This document shows positions 1 to 8,656 of a stretch of DNA of 64,000 nt, piece after piece. How positions within the stretch are numbered: the first letter of the stretch is position 1; each line of letters starts with the position of its first letter. Source of the stretch: CAYOUV01 sp963790075 (lineage in GTDB: Bacteria; Chloroflexota; Anaerolineae; Anaerolineales; Villigracilaceae); assembly GCA_963790075.1 (NCBI GenBank), contig CAWBNG010000005.1, positions 281,695-345,694 of the forward strand, in the 5' to 3' direction. The notes under the pieces are model-generated. The model did no database searches, was not told the origin of the DNA, and saw only the letters and a program-made list of their open reading frames with translations. The translations under genes and the position numbers were made by a program.

Positions 1-113
1 TGCTGACCATGTTCGGTACACGCCCTTACCTGCCAGCGATAAATGCTGTTTCACCTGCCCCGCCAGCGGACAAGGACCCGGTCGGCTAGCTCCTGGCTAA
101 GACCTGAACGCGG

Positions 114-150
114 TGTTATAATGAAATCTGCCCCGGAATATAACCGGGGC
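114..150 (+). promoter_or_regulatory. Extended -10 promoter followed by a 5'-UTR stem-loop
   Basis: TATAAT at 117-122 is preceded by TG at 114-115 (extended -10); no good -35 is seen. The predicted transcript would begin near 129, directly at a GC-rich hairpin (GCCCCGG 130-136, CCGGGGC 144-150) followed by a short T run. A strong AGGAGAAAG ribosome site (162-170) leads to the ATG at 176. The hairpin could instead be the terminator of a gene to the left of the window. Confidence 0.5.
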
Positions 151-175
151 AGGTTTTTATCAGGAGAAAGTCAGC

Positions 176-1285
176 ATGCCAACGAAGGAAGAAGTCAACG
201 CCCCGGTCCACACAACGCCACCGCCAATGTTCGAAGTCGCAGGAACACATCGTGAAATCGGTCAGCAGATTGGCGAAGCTGCCAAAAAGCAAGTCCAACA
301 CAGCGTTGAGAACGCCCGGATCCTCTTGGACAGCGCCTACGAACAGGTCGAATTAACCTGGGACGGTGCTATTATCCAATCCCGCAAATACATGCCGTTC
401 GCCCAGGAACGTTTCCCCAAGTATGTCGATGAACTGATGGGTATCGCCGAAGGGGCAGACGTCACCTTCGATCAGTTGGCTGTGGTCAACGCCATGGAAG
501 CCGTGACCGTCGACGCCTTACACCTGACGCGCTGCACCAGTTTCGCCGTCAACGATGACCGCACCGCGGACGGCCATGTACTGGCTGCCCACAACGAGGA
601 CTGGGTACCGGAAGACGAAGACGACGTGTTCGTGATCCACGCCCAGCCGAAGGACGAACCTCCTTTCCTGGCGATGACCTACGGCGGGCTGTTGCCTAAC
701 ATCGGATTCAACGCTTATGGCGTTGCCCAATTTTGTGACTCAGTCCAGCCAAGTGACTCGCGCATCGGAATACCCCGGGTGGTCGTCTCCCGTGCAGTTC
801 TGGCTGCCAAAACCCCGGCCGAGGCCATCCGCCAGGTACTTTCCGCGCACCGCGCCGCGGGATACAACCATTTAATCGTCCATGAAAGCGGCGAAATTTA
901 CAGTGTGGAGGTTTCGGCACGCCGCTTTGGGATCCTTTACGCCGAAGACGGTTACGCCGTACATACCAACCATTATCTTTCACCCAATATGATCGAGATC
1001 GAGGACGAACCCGAGGAACTGATCAGCTCACGCGTGCGTTATTTCCGCGCCCTGCGCCTGGTCAAGCGTACGGCACAGCACACCATCAAAACCCTGCAAT
1101 CCATCCAGCGGGACCACGTCAATTTCTCGAATTCGATCTGCAATCACGCGATCGAGGTCAACGATCCGCTCGACCGCGAGAAGACCATCAATGCCCTCGT
1201 AGTTGATTTGACCGCGCGCGAGATGCACATCGCCTGGGGCAACCCTTGTAAGAACACCTATCACACTTACCACCTGAATGCTTAA
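176..1285 (+). CDS. C45-family (acyl-CoA:6-APA acyltransferase-like) Ntn hydrolase
   Basis: A 369-residue cytoplasmic protein of the peptidase C45 / penicillin acyltransferase-like family. These are Ntn hydrolases that cut themselves to expose an N-terminal Cys and then hydrolyse or transfer acyl groups on small amides or peptides. The likely nucleophile is Cys120 in the RCTSF motif, followed by the family hallmark AHNEDW (about 138-143). The ATG at 176 is fixed by AGGAGAAAG eight bases upstream. The gene stands alone on the plus strand and ends at a bidirectional terminator. The natural substrate cannot be read from sequence; most bacterial members are uncharacterised. Confidence 0.8.
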   Translation: MPTKEEVNAPVHTTPPPMFEVAGTHREIGQQIGEAAKKQVQHSVENARILLDSAYEQVELTWDGAIIQSRKYMPFAQERFPKYVDELMGIAEGADVTFDQLAVVNAMEAVTVDALHLTRCTSFAVNDDRTADGHVLAAHNEDWVPEDEDDVFVIHAQPKDEPPFLAMTYGGLLPNIGFNAYGVAQFCDSVQPSDSRIGIPRVVVSRAVLAAKTPAEAIRQVLSAHRAAGYNHLIVHESGEIYSVEVSARRFGILYAEDGYAVHTNHYLSPNMIEIEDEPEELISSRVRYFRALRLVKRTAQHTIKTLQSIQRDHVNFSNSICNHAIEVNDPLDREKTINALVVDLTAREMHIAWGNPCKNTYHTYHLNA

Positions 1286-1290
1286 AAAAT

Positions 1291-1321
1291 ACCGCCCGAT
1301 GGACAGAAAAAATCGGGCGGT
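1291..1321. terminator. Bidirectional hairpin terminator
   Basis: A perfect 10-bp stem (ACCGCCCGAT at 1291-1300 with ATCGGGCGGT at 1312-1321) has A-rich sequence on its left side and in its loop. It lies exactly between the converging C45 hydrolase and MFS genes. Confidence 0.75.
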
Positions 1322-1325
1322 AATC

Positions 1326-2507
1326 TTATCTACTGCTACTCTGGATAATTTCCCCCCGCAAAAACAACACCACCAATGCCGCAGCCACAAGCACCAGCCC
1401 GGAGGTCATCTGGAACACCAAAGGGAAACCCTGTGCGTCCGCCAGAGGGCCGCTTAGTAATGTACCTAAGGCACCGGCCGAGAACATAAAGCCCAGCGCC
1501 AGGCCTGAAGCCATCGCCATGCCGCCTGGTATAGAACGTTGCGCCAATACAACGATGATGCTGTGTACCGAACCGGTTAATGCTCCGGAAAGCGGTACAA
1601 GCAGGTATAACCAGTGAGACCAACCCAGGTGCGAGATGATGAACAACGGGATACTGGCCAGCAAATAGGCGCTCAATGCCACCTTGCGCTTGCCGTAGCG
1701 ATCCGCCAGACTGCCCCCGATCACATTTCCAAGCGCTGAACCGCCCATGAACAGACCGGCGACCAGACCATAGGTGCTGGCAGTCTGGCCCAGGTCGCTC
1801 AGGTATTTGGGGACGAAGGTGATCATGTTCTGCTGCGTCCAAGCCTGCAGGGCTGCTACCAAAGCCAGGGCAATGAAAAATCTACGACTAACCGCCAGAC
1901 GCAGGACAGCCGGCGATTCGTCCTGCGAAGTTTCACGCCTGGGGTTGTATCCATTTCGAAGCTGGTAAGCGGCATTCAGACCGACTGGCAGCGCCAATCC
2001 TGCCGGGAGCAGCAATCCCATTAAACCAAAATTGTCCAACAAAGGACCAGCCACGACAGGGCCAAAGAACAGTCCTAACTGACCAAACATAAAAAATAAC
2101 GAGGCCGCGGTGGTCTCACGACCAGCGTAGTGATTGCGGCCACGCAATGTCGCTTGCATGACGCCCGCCGGATGAAAAGCTGCCGAGCCAAAGCTGGCCA
2201 GCACCAATAGAATCAGGGCTAAAGTTCCCTGCAATGTCACCGCCAGCGAGAAAAAGGACATCATCCACAATACGCCGCCGGTTGCCAACCAGCGTGGACC
2301 GAGGCGATCGGCTACCCAACCAAAGACGGGTTGCGAGAGTGAGGAACCCCAGATATAGACGGTGGAAATAATACCAATCGAGGTATTGGTCAACCCGAGC
2401 GGACCACTCAGATAGGCTAAAATTACGGCGCGACTGCCGTTCAACATATCAACGATTAGATGACTAAGAGCGACGGAGGAAAACAGGGAATTTAACAATA
2501 ATGGCAT
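1326..2507 (-). CDS. MFS transporter, fosmidomycin-resistance (Fsr)-like
   Basis: A 393-residue major facilitator protein with about 12 hydrophobic segments throughout and no soluble domain. The loop after TM2 carries a GxxxDRxGxR-type motif (GWVADRLGPR near residue 63), and GSAAFHPAG near residue 110 resembles the ASxFHPxG signature of Fsr-type drug exporters. It probably exports a small drug-like or metabolic compound by proton antiport; the substrate is unknown. It converges on the preceding gene and lies just downstream of nadD on the same strand (32-bp gap), so read-through from nadD is possible. Confidence 0.8.
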   Translation of the reverse strand: MPLLLNSLFSSVALSHLIVDMLNGSRAVILAYLSGPLGLTNTSIGIISTVYIWGSSLSQPVFGWVADRLGPRWLATGGVLWMMSFFSLAVTLQGTLALILLVLASFGSAAFHPAGVMQATLRGRNHYAGRETTAASLFFMFGQLGLFFGPVVAGPLLDNFGLMGLLLPAGLALPVGLNAAYQLRNGYNPRRETSQDESPAVLRLAVSRRFFIALALVAALQAWTQQNMITFVPKYLSDLGQTASTYGLVAGLFMGGSALGNVIGGSLADRYGKRKVALSAYLLASIPLFIISHLGWSHWLYLLVPLSGALTGSVHSIIVVLAQRSIPGGMAMASGLALGFMFSAGALGTLLSGPLADAQGFPLVFQMTSGLVLVAAALVVLFLRGEIIQSSSR

Positions 2508-2539
2508 GCAAGCATCCTTTGGCGAAGGAAATGGTCTGG

Positions 2540-3145
2540 TTAAAGATAAAGTTTGTGTTCTTGGATGTATAAATAAACCGAGTTTGGTAGGTAATATTGA
2601 AAGGGTCGCCCTTCGGAAATGCGTTTCCGAATCTGGCTTGAGGCAATTTCCAACAGGGGAGCGTCCACAAAGCGTACGCGGTCCGTAAGGCCGGGTAACT
2701 CCCGTTCAAGCGCGGAAAGGTCGACGGAATCGCCTGGGCGGCGCATTACGCCAATTTGATGGCAGGCTGTTACCAGGTCCAATGGCTGATGCCAGGTTGG
2801 TAGATCATGCAGGGAATCTCCTCCGATCAACAGAATTAAGTCAGCTTGTGGATAAAGTCCCGATAAGATCCGAACTGTATCGAGCGTATAATGTGGACCA
2901 GGACGGTCTATTTCCACCTTCGACAATTCGAAATTCTGTATATCTTTAATCGCCAACTTGACCATTGAAATCCTATGTTCTAAGGGCGTGATTTTCTGAT
3001 CCAATTTATGCGGCGGGATTGGAGTCAGCACCCATAATAGCAGCGAGAGATCCAATTGATAACAGGCTTCACTGGAAAGAATTAAGTGACCCAAGTGTGG
3101 TGGATCGAAAGTGCCACCAAAGATTCCGATGCGTTTACGCGACAT
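2540..3145 (-). CDS. nadD: Nicotinate-nucleotide adenylyltransferase
   Basis: A 201-residue enzyme that transfers AMP from ATP to nicotinate mononucleotide to give deamido-NAD, a late step of NAD synthesis. GGTFDPPHLGHL near the N terminus holds the nucleotidyltransferase HxGH motif (His17-His20), and ASSQIRKR near residue 170 is the matching ISSxxIR motif. The family usually starts two to five residues before the first beta strand, so the Met at 3145 (MSRKRIG) is chosen over the upstream Met at 3166. The 246 bases upstream are AT-rich and carry no gene. Confidence 0.95.
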   Translation of the reverse strand: MSRKRIGIFGGTFDPPHLGHLILSSEACYQLDLSLLLWVLTPIPPHKLDQKITPLEHRISMVKLAIKDIQNFELSKVEIDRPGPHYTLDTVRILSGLYPQADLILLIGGDSLHDLPTWHQPLDLVTACHQIGVMRRPGDSVDLSALERELPGLTDRVRFVDAPLLEIASSQIRKRISEGRPFQYYLPNSVYLYIQEHKLYL

Positions 3146-3344
3146 GTTTGAAGTATATCGCAACAAAATCTTGATTTAAGGATTTGATTATTTCTTTGAT
3201 TCTTTAGCCTTAATTTTCAAGTGGCACCTTTACAGGAAAAATATCTCTTTTTCCTCTCTCCACCAAGCGATTTAGCCGAAGGAATTCTAAAAAACATCCC
3301 CTAATTTAGAGGGCTAAATTCTCCCTTAAATTTATTTGATTTAC

Positions 3345-3373
3345 TTGACTTTTGAGCGATGGAGGTGTAAACT
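3345..3373 (+). promoter_or_regulatory. Sigma-70-type promoter for the P-loop/small-protein pair
   Basis: TTGACT (3345-3350), a 17-bp spacer and TAAACT (3368-3373) match a housekeeping promoter. It lies about 40 bases upstream of the ATG at 3413, in an AT-rich gap. Confidence 0.6.
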
Positions 3374-3412
3374 ATTGAAAATAGAACATATATTCTAATT
3401 AATGGCGAAAAC

Positions 3413-4201
3413 ATGATCACACCCACAAATCGATTTGAAATAATTTTTCAAGCACTTCAGGAGCTCAAGCCTGAAATAGCTGCTATCCGATCTATGCCAG
3501 AGACGTTGATGCCCTCTTTGATGAAGGTCCTGGATGACTTAGGTCCATTGCCTTCGGAGTCCCTCTTTTTAGGGATTGCGACAGACGAACTGCCAGTACT
3601 CCTAAATTTACATGACCCGATGCCTGGCGCTCTGCTGGTAACAGCCGATCCAGGCGCTGGAAAGACCAACTTACTTCGCATGATAGCAGGTGGAATTTGT
3701 CAGCTACATTCACCGAAACAGGTCAATTTCGGGGTTATCTCAAACTATCCGGATGAATGGCATGGTTTTCAACAACTTCCAAATTGCATGGGAATTTTTC
3801 CGACTTATCATAATTCGTCTCAAGAATTCATCCTTTCACTTACTTCCTGGGCACATTCCAATAAAAGCGGGGATCAAATATTGGTTCTCCTGGTTGATGA
3901 CCTGGAGAGCATGACCCATCTCGACGATGAAGCCAGAGATAACTTGCGCTGGTTACTCATGCGTGGACCTTCGCGGCGTGTCTGGCCTATCGTGACCCAG
4001 AATGCAGGACGTGTTGGGGAAATCTCAGCCTGGTTGGATTATTTCCGGACACGCATCCTTGGCCAAATTCGCGATAATCAAGTTGCAGATTTTATCAGCG
4101 GTCTGACGAGTACTGATTTATCAAATCTGCGCACTGGAACGCAATTTGCCATACGCGATGGTCGAAGTTGGCTCAAATTCTGGATCCCAACCATTGATTA
4201 G
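3413..4201 (+). CDS. P-loop NTPase of the FtsK/HerA-like fold, function unknown
   Basis: A 262-residue single-domain ATPase. A Walker A motif (ADPGAGKTNL, residues 78-87) follows a beta strand, and a Walker B segment (ILVLLVDDLES, about 156-166) ends in Asp-Asp. The spacing and the late RTRILGQI strand are like the FtsK/HerA/TraG ATPases, but there is no DNA-translocation gamma domain and no membrane segment. The N-terminal 70 residues have no recognisable domain. The small gene at 4224 follows 22 bp later and is probably cotranscribed. The role, perhaps nucleoprotein remodelling, is inference only. Confidence 0.6.
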   Translation: MITPTNRFEIIFQALQELKPEIAAIRSMPETLMPSLMKVLDDLGPLPSESLFLGIATDELPVLLNLHDPMPGALLVTADPGAGKTNLLRMIAGGICQLHSPKQVNFGVISNYPDEWHGFQQLPNCMGIFPTYHNSSQEFILSLTSWAHSNKSGDQILVLLVDDLESMTHLDDEARDNLRWLLMRGPSRRVWPIVTQNAGRVGEISAWLDYFRTRILGQIRDNQVADFISGLTSTDLSNLRTGTQFAIRDGRSWLKFWIPTID

Positions 4202-4223
4202 TTCCGAGATTGCGAGGCATAAA

Positions 4224-4478
4224 ATGAAAACCGGAATGTTATGGTTTGACAACGACCCCAAAACCGCATTACAAACCAAGGTCGAGCGTGCCGCAGAATA
4301 TTATCGCCAGAAATATGGCAGCTTACCAAATGTCGTCATGGTTCACCCCTCCATGCTGACCGAGAATTCAAATAAAGACACAGAACTCGAACACAATTCG
4401 AATAAGAAAATCAAGGTCTGCCCGTATTCTCCGGTATTACCCGGGCATTTATGGATTGGGATTGAGGACCAAAACTAA
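4224..4478 (+). CDS. Small conserved-looking hypothetical protein
   Basis: An 84-residue soluble protein with no family I recognise. The first half reads like a compact domain: a strand (MLWFDNDP), an amphipathic helix rich in Lys, Arg and Ala, then YGSLPNVVMVHPSML. The tail is charged and Asn-rich and ends in a Cys/Pro-containing strand. The ATG at 4224 is preferred over an in-frame Met inside the upstream gene because it follows that gene's stop by 22 bp. It probably forms a two-gene unit with the P-loop NTPase. A hairpin near 4557-4604 may end the transcript. Confidence 0.6.
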   Translation: MKTGMLWFDNDPKTALQTKVERAAEYYRQKYGSLPNVVMVHPSMLTENSNKDTELEHNSNKKIKVCPYSPVLPGHLWIGIEDQN

Positions 4479-4556
4479 TTTAGTCAATACAAAGCCTGCG
4501 GCATACTCTCCTACCACAAGCCTTGCGCGATAGCCCTTCCCGTTTCTCCTTCGCCA

Positions 4557-4604
4557 ACCTCCCGCAGATTGTCCAATTTTGCTTATTGGCAGACTGTGGG
4601 AGGT
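4557..4604. terminator. Inverted repeat between converging genes
   Basis: ACCTCCCGCAG (4557-4567) pairs with CTGTGGGAGGT (4594-4604), and an inner CCAAT/ATTGG pair stacks below it. It lies between the plus-strand small gene and the minus-strand acpS. It is followed by AATTT rather than a long T run. Confidence 0.45.
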
Positions 4605-4635
4605 CAATTTAACAGTATTGCGTCCGATTGATTAT

Positions 4636-5004
4636 TCAAGGTCCAACTGCCACAGCCAATGCGATGGCATGACTTTGGCTATGACTGATGCTGACCGACC
4701 AAGTCTCCACCCCCAATGCATCCGCCTTCAGGGCTGCTTCCCCAAACAACTGTAAGATTGGTGCACCCGCATCATTTTCGAGGATTTCTATATCCTTCCA
4801 GGCCACTTCCCCGATCCCGCACCCCAGCGCCTTGGCGACTGCCTCTTTAGCCGCAAATCGTCCTGCCAGCGACTCAACGCGCCTGCCACTTAGGGCTATT
4901 TCTTCCGCGGTGAAGACCCGGTCGAGATAGTGCTGTCCGTGCTGATCCAGGACCTGGTCAATACGATCGATTTCTATCAGATCAACCCCGGTAACAAGCT
5001 TCAT
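4636..5004 (-). CDS. acpS: Holo-[acyl-carrier-protein] synthase
   Basis: A 122-residue phosphopantetheinyl transferase that moves 4'-phosphopantetheine from CoA to the Ser of acyl carrier protein, activating it for fatty acid synthesis. GVDLIEIDRI near residue 6 supplies the Mg-binding Asp, and GRFAAKEAVAKALG near residue 45 supplies the Glu/Lys pair; both are diagnostic and the length is normal for AcpS. The Met at 5004 makes an ATGA overlap with the stop of the upstream M16 gene, which supports this start over one 33 bases further out and indicates translational coupling. Confidence 0.95.
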   Translation of the reverse strand: MKLVTGVDLIEIDRIDQVLDQHGQHYLDRVFTAEEIALSGRRVESLAGRFAAKEAVAKALGCGIGEVAWKDIEILENDAGAPILQLFGEAALKADALGVETWSVSISHSQSHAIALAVAVGP

Positions 5005-6279
5005 TTTGCCGGTCCGGCTGTTGCGATTGCCAAGCACTGCGGATCGATGAACTTCTTGGCAGTTTGTAAGACTTGCTCAGGTGTAACCCCCCTTACCAGA
5101 TCCGGATATTGACGGTAATAATCCAATCCCAATTCATAACGTTCAATGTTGACCAATGCATTGGCGACTCCGCCATTCGATTCCAATGAAAGTGGCAGCC
5201 TCCCGACAAAATTAGCCTGGCTGTCAGCCAGTTCTTCCTGGGTAATACCAGCCTGGACGAAGCGCGTTAACTCCTCCACGATCAGGTCAATCGCCTTATC
5301 GACATTACCCGGATTTACACCCGCGCTTACTTCCCACGAACCCGGACCAATCCCGGCCGAGAGGCTGGAATAGGCATAATAAGCCAGGCCGGAGCGTTCA
5401 CGCACTACGTCACCAATGCGGCCCATCAGGCCAAACTGACCGAGAATATTATTACCCAGCGAAGCGGGAAAGTACTCAGGATCTTTCCGCTTCGGTCCAA
5501 CTGACCCCATGTCGATATCGGATTGCGATTTTCCTGGAATGACATGGTGGCGGCGGGTAGTATTCGAAATAGGTTTTAACGCAGGCAATTCCGGCAGATC
5601 TTCCTGCAGCGCATTTTGCCAATCGCCCAGGAAACGTTGCACCTGTGCCACAGCTTCTTTGGGTTCCAATGCGCCAACGATAGCGATGACCATCCCCTTC
5701 GGCCCGTAAACCCGGCGGTGGAAATCCACCAGGTCATCGCGCGTGATGGCCTTGACTGTTTCAGGCCAGCCCTCATCGGGACGGGCATACGGATGGCCTT
5801 CGAACAAGATCCCATCCAAGGTCAGCGAAGCCATGTCGGAGGTGTCCTGGCCGCGGATGGCCAGGCCGGTCAACATTTGGGCGCGCAGGCGCTCGATCTG
5901 CTCCGCTGGAAAAACCGGGTACCGCAGCGTATCTGCCAGCAGGTCGAGCAGTAATGGCAAGTCTTCAGTTAGAGAACGCCCACTATATCCCGTGGTGTGC
6001 GTGCTGGTATTGAATCCCAGTCCCGCTCCAACGGATTCGAGTGCATCATAAATCTGCTGAAAATCCCGCTTCTCGGTCCCACGCATGAGGGCGGAAGAAG
6101 TGAAATCAGCCAGACCCAGTTTCTGGTCCGAGTCGAAGAGCGCGCCAGCCTGCAAATATCCACTGACAACCACCGAAGGGCTGTTGAAGTTGGCACGAAC
6201 TCAGAACAACAATACCGTTGGGCAGCAACTCGCGATGAATATCGTCCGATCCGGGCAGTGAATGAACTGGATTAGTCAT
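5001..6279 (-). CDS. M16 peptidase-like protein, apparently frameshifted near its N terminus
   Basis: An insulinase-family (M16) protein of about 425 residues without the HxxEH zinc motif, that is, the non-catalytic partner of the active protease encoded just upstream. The natural start is the ATG at 6279-6277, overlapping the upstream stop (TGATG). From there the frame reads MTNPVHSLPG and then LLPNGIVVL, after which one extra base (A on the coding strand, at about 6201) throws it out of frame. Removing that base gives VRANFNSPSVVVSGYL, a normal M16 N terminus, joined to 390 open residues. Either the base is an assembly error or the gene is a recent pseudogene. It probably forms a heterodimer with its neighbour. 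Confidence 0.8.
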
Positions 6280-7571
6280 CAGGCAGCCTCCTCACCGACG
6301 CCGTCTGGGAGGTATGTGCCAACCACGCGACTCTCCGGTCGCAAATACTGTTGCGCCACCCGCTGCACATCGGACGGCGTGACAGCTGCCAAGCGGTCAA
6401 GATAGGTTTGGAACCAATCATAATCGGCGAACATTTCAGCATAGCCCATCCAAAAAGCCTGGTTGGTGATGTTCTCAGAGCCATAGGCGAACAATGCGCG
6501 TGCTTGTTTGATGGCACGCGCTACTTCATCTTCTGAAACTGTCTCAATCCGAACGCGCTCGATCTCATCGTCCAGGGCGGACAAGGCGTCCTGCGGCTCT
6601 CGCTGTGGGTGGATGGTCATGGTAATACCATACAGGAAAGGATCAATCGTGGCTTGTGCCCCACCGTGCACACTGACTGCGAATTCCTTTTCGACCAGCG
6701 CCTGGTACAACCGAGAGGTCTTGTTGGAAATACCGCCTGAGAACATGTTCAGGTTGGACGGGCCGGCCAACAGACTGTCGAGCACACTTAGTGGCAGAAA
6801 ATCCGGATCTGAAGCTGCTGGGAAACGGTAGGCGGCCTGGAAGTAGGTCGTTTCGCCCGGCCCGGCCACGTTTAAGCGAATCTCGCCGCGCTGCTCCGGC
6901 TCGGGGCGGGTCAGCCTCGCAGGGGTCTCGCCAGCCGGGATTCCGCCAAACAAAGTCTGGATGCGGGCCAGCATGGCTTCGGACTGGAAATCCCCAGCCA
7001 CGGCCATGACAGCGTTGTTGGGCACGTAGTAAGTGCGGTAGTGGCTGTAGAGATCTTCGCGGGTCATGGACTGCAGATCAGCTAGGTCGCCAATGACTTC
7101 GTGATGGTAGGAATGGACCCGGAAGGCTGCTGCCTGGATGGCCTCACCCAGCATGAAGAGCGGCTCGTTTTCATTGCCCTCGCGCTCGGAGATGATCACC
7201 GTCCGCTCGGAAGCGACCTCGTCGGGATGGATGGTGCTGCTGACCATTCGGTCAGCCTCCAGGCGCAGACCCAGGTCGATCTTGTCGGCAGGCATGGTCT
7301 CAAAGTAGGTCGTCCAATCCAGGTAGGTAAAGGCATTCCAAAAAGCACCTTCGCGGGAGATGGCTTTATCCAACACGGTGGCAGGGAAAAGTGGGGTGCC
7401 TTTAAATTGCATATGCTCGACCCAATGCGAGATGCCGGTGCGACCGGGCAATTCATCGCGCGAGCCGACCCGGTACCAGACCCAGGAGGAAATCAGCGGG
7501 GCGGTATGGATTTCTTTTAGCAGCACCAGCATTCCGTTTGGTAGCGTTGTCTTGGTCAAATTGTCGGTCAT
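6279..7571 (-). CDS. M16 (insulinase/processing-peptidase) zinc metalloprotease
   Basis: A 430-residue M16B protease. The inverted zinc motif HWVEH (His49, Glu52, His53, within TGISHWVEHMQFKGT) is intact, and the downstream SERTVIISE segment supplies the third zinc ligand Glu. There is no signal peptide, so it probably degrades peptides in the cytoplasm. Its stop overlaps the start of the inactive M16 partner (TGATG), the usual arrangement for bacterial two-subunit M16 peptidases. The first ATG (7571, MTDNLTKTTLPNG) matches the family start. Confidence 0.9.
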   Translation of the reverse strand: MTDNLTKTTLPNGMLVLLKEIHTAPLISSWVWYRVGSRDELPGRTGISHWVEHMQFKGTPLFPATVLDKAISREGAFWNAFTYLDWTTYFETMPADKIDLGLRLEADRMVSSTIHPDEVASERTVIISEREGNENEPLFMLGEAIQAAAFRVHSYHHEVIGDLADLQSMTREDLYSHYRTYYVPNNAVMAVAGDFQSEAMLARIQTLFGGIPAGETPARLTRPEPEQRGEIRLNVAGPGETTYFQAAYRFPAASDPDFLPLSVLDSLLAGPSNLNMFSGGISNKTSRLYQALVEKEFAVSVHGGAQATIDPFLYGITMTIHPQREPQDALSALDDEIERVRIETVSEDEVARAIKQARALFAYGSENITNQAFWMGYAEMFADYDWFQTYLDRLAAVTPSDVQRVAQQYLRPESRVVGTYLPDGVGEEAA

Positions 7572-7616
7572 GAAACTCCGTCTCAGTAAGAATGAAGCGC
7601 AGATTATATCGCGTTG

Positions 7617-8426
7617 TTATGGGCAAAGCAAATTCCCGTTGATCGAAGCGGCAGCCGAATCGACCATGCAATAGAAGGGGCGGACCACGTCTTGCAGCCC
7701 GAGCAGCGGATCGTGCAACCCGGTCGAAGCAACCAGGATATTGACATCCTGATTGAATTGGATCGGCACAGTGGTCTCGACCGGCACGGTCAGGTTGAGG
7801 ATAATCGGCAAACGTGTCCCGGCTGGTAAGGTAATATTGGTCGGCGCGCTGAGAATATTCAGGCCACCCGTGTTGAGTGAGACCCGCGCACCGGTGATGT
7901 TCACATCCTGACTGAGCACCACTTCGGTTTGCTGCTGGAGCTGCAAGTCAAATTTGACTGGCACAATCTGATCAATCGGTATGCTGGTATGGATTTGGGC
8001 CTGATCCATTTTTTCGAAGTTGTGGTAAAGTCCGCCAAGAAATCCCGAACCCATGGCTGATAATTTCTCAGTGCTCATGGCGGACATTTGCCGATAGGAA
8101 GTGATCAGCAGCGCCAACAATACCGCATTGAGCAGCAGCGACATGACACCCGTAATAGTCCAGAAGGGCGGACCCAGGTGGGAGAGCTGGAAACTCGTCC
8201 GTTCGCGACGGCGCGGTTTGTTCGTTGCAGGTGGGGAGGTTGCATTTTTTGACCGCTGAGCAGATGTCGCCTGGCTCCGAGGCAACTTTCCAAAGGAGCG
8301 ATCTGGCTCCGCTTGCGGGGAGGGTGTGGGCTCTTCTTCCGCCGAAGAAAGGATGTTACGCAACCGGCTGGCCGGTGAAGAATCTTTTGGATCAGACTGG
8401 GGACCAGAAGAATCGGATAGTTTCAT
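7617..8426 (-). CDS. Single-pass membrane protein of unknown function
   Basis: A 269-residue protein I do not recognise. Residues 1 to about 90 are Ser/Pro/Gln-rich and basic at the end (PRRRER), probably disordered and cytoplasmic. One hydrophobic helix follows (about 105-125, GVMSLLLNAVLLALLI). The remaining roughly 140 residues are outside the membrane and rich in beta strands with repeated IPI/VPV/ILNL patterns. Similar proteins with this layout are common in Anaerolineae, which is recollection rather than a search. It lies 45 bp downstream of nothing on its own strand and is followed by the M16 pair. Confidence 0.6.
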   Translation of the reverse strand: MKLSDSSGPQSDPKDSSPASRLRNILSSAEEEPTPSPQAEPDRSFGKLPRSQATSAQRSKNATSPPATNKPRRRERTSFQLSHLGPPFWTITGVMSLLLNAVLLALLITSYRQMSAMSTEKLSAMGSGFLGGLYHNFEKMDQAQIHTSIPIDQIVPVKFDLQLQQQTEVVLSQDVNITGARVSLNTGGLNILSAPTNITLPAGTRLPIILNLTVPVETTVPIQFNQDVNILVASTGLHDPLLGLQDVVRPFYCMVDSAAASINGNLLCP

Positions 8427-8656
8427 AAGAACTCCTCTACAACTCTGAAGTGATTAATATTAGCATAGAACCTGGGGAACAAGACCCACATTCGAAAGCT
8501 CGTTTGTGATATTTCACACTTGCACCCAACACAAAACTTCACTATAATCAAAAAATGCCTTGGGAGGTGGATGAGTCGTATGCGCTTGTCCAATCTCCGG
8601 ATTTTGCATATAATCAACTCGTTTTGTCCTAAGCGCTTACATCGAAGGAGGACAGT

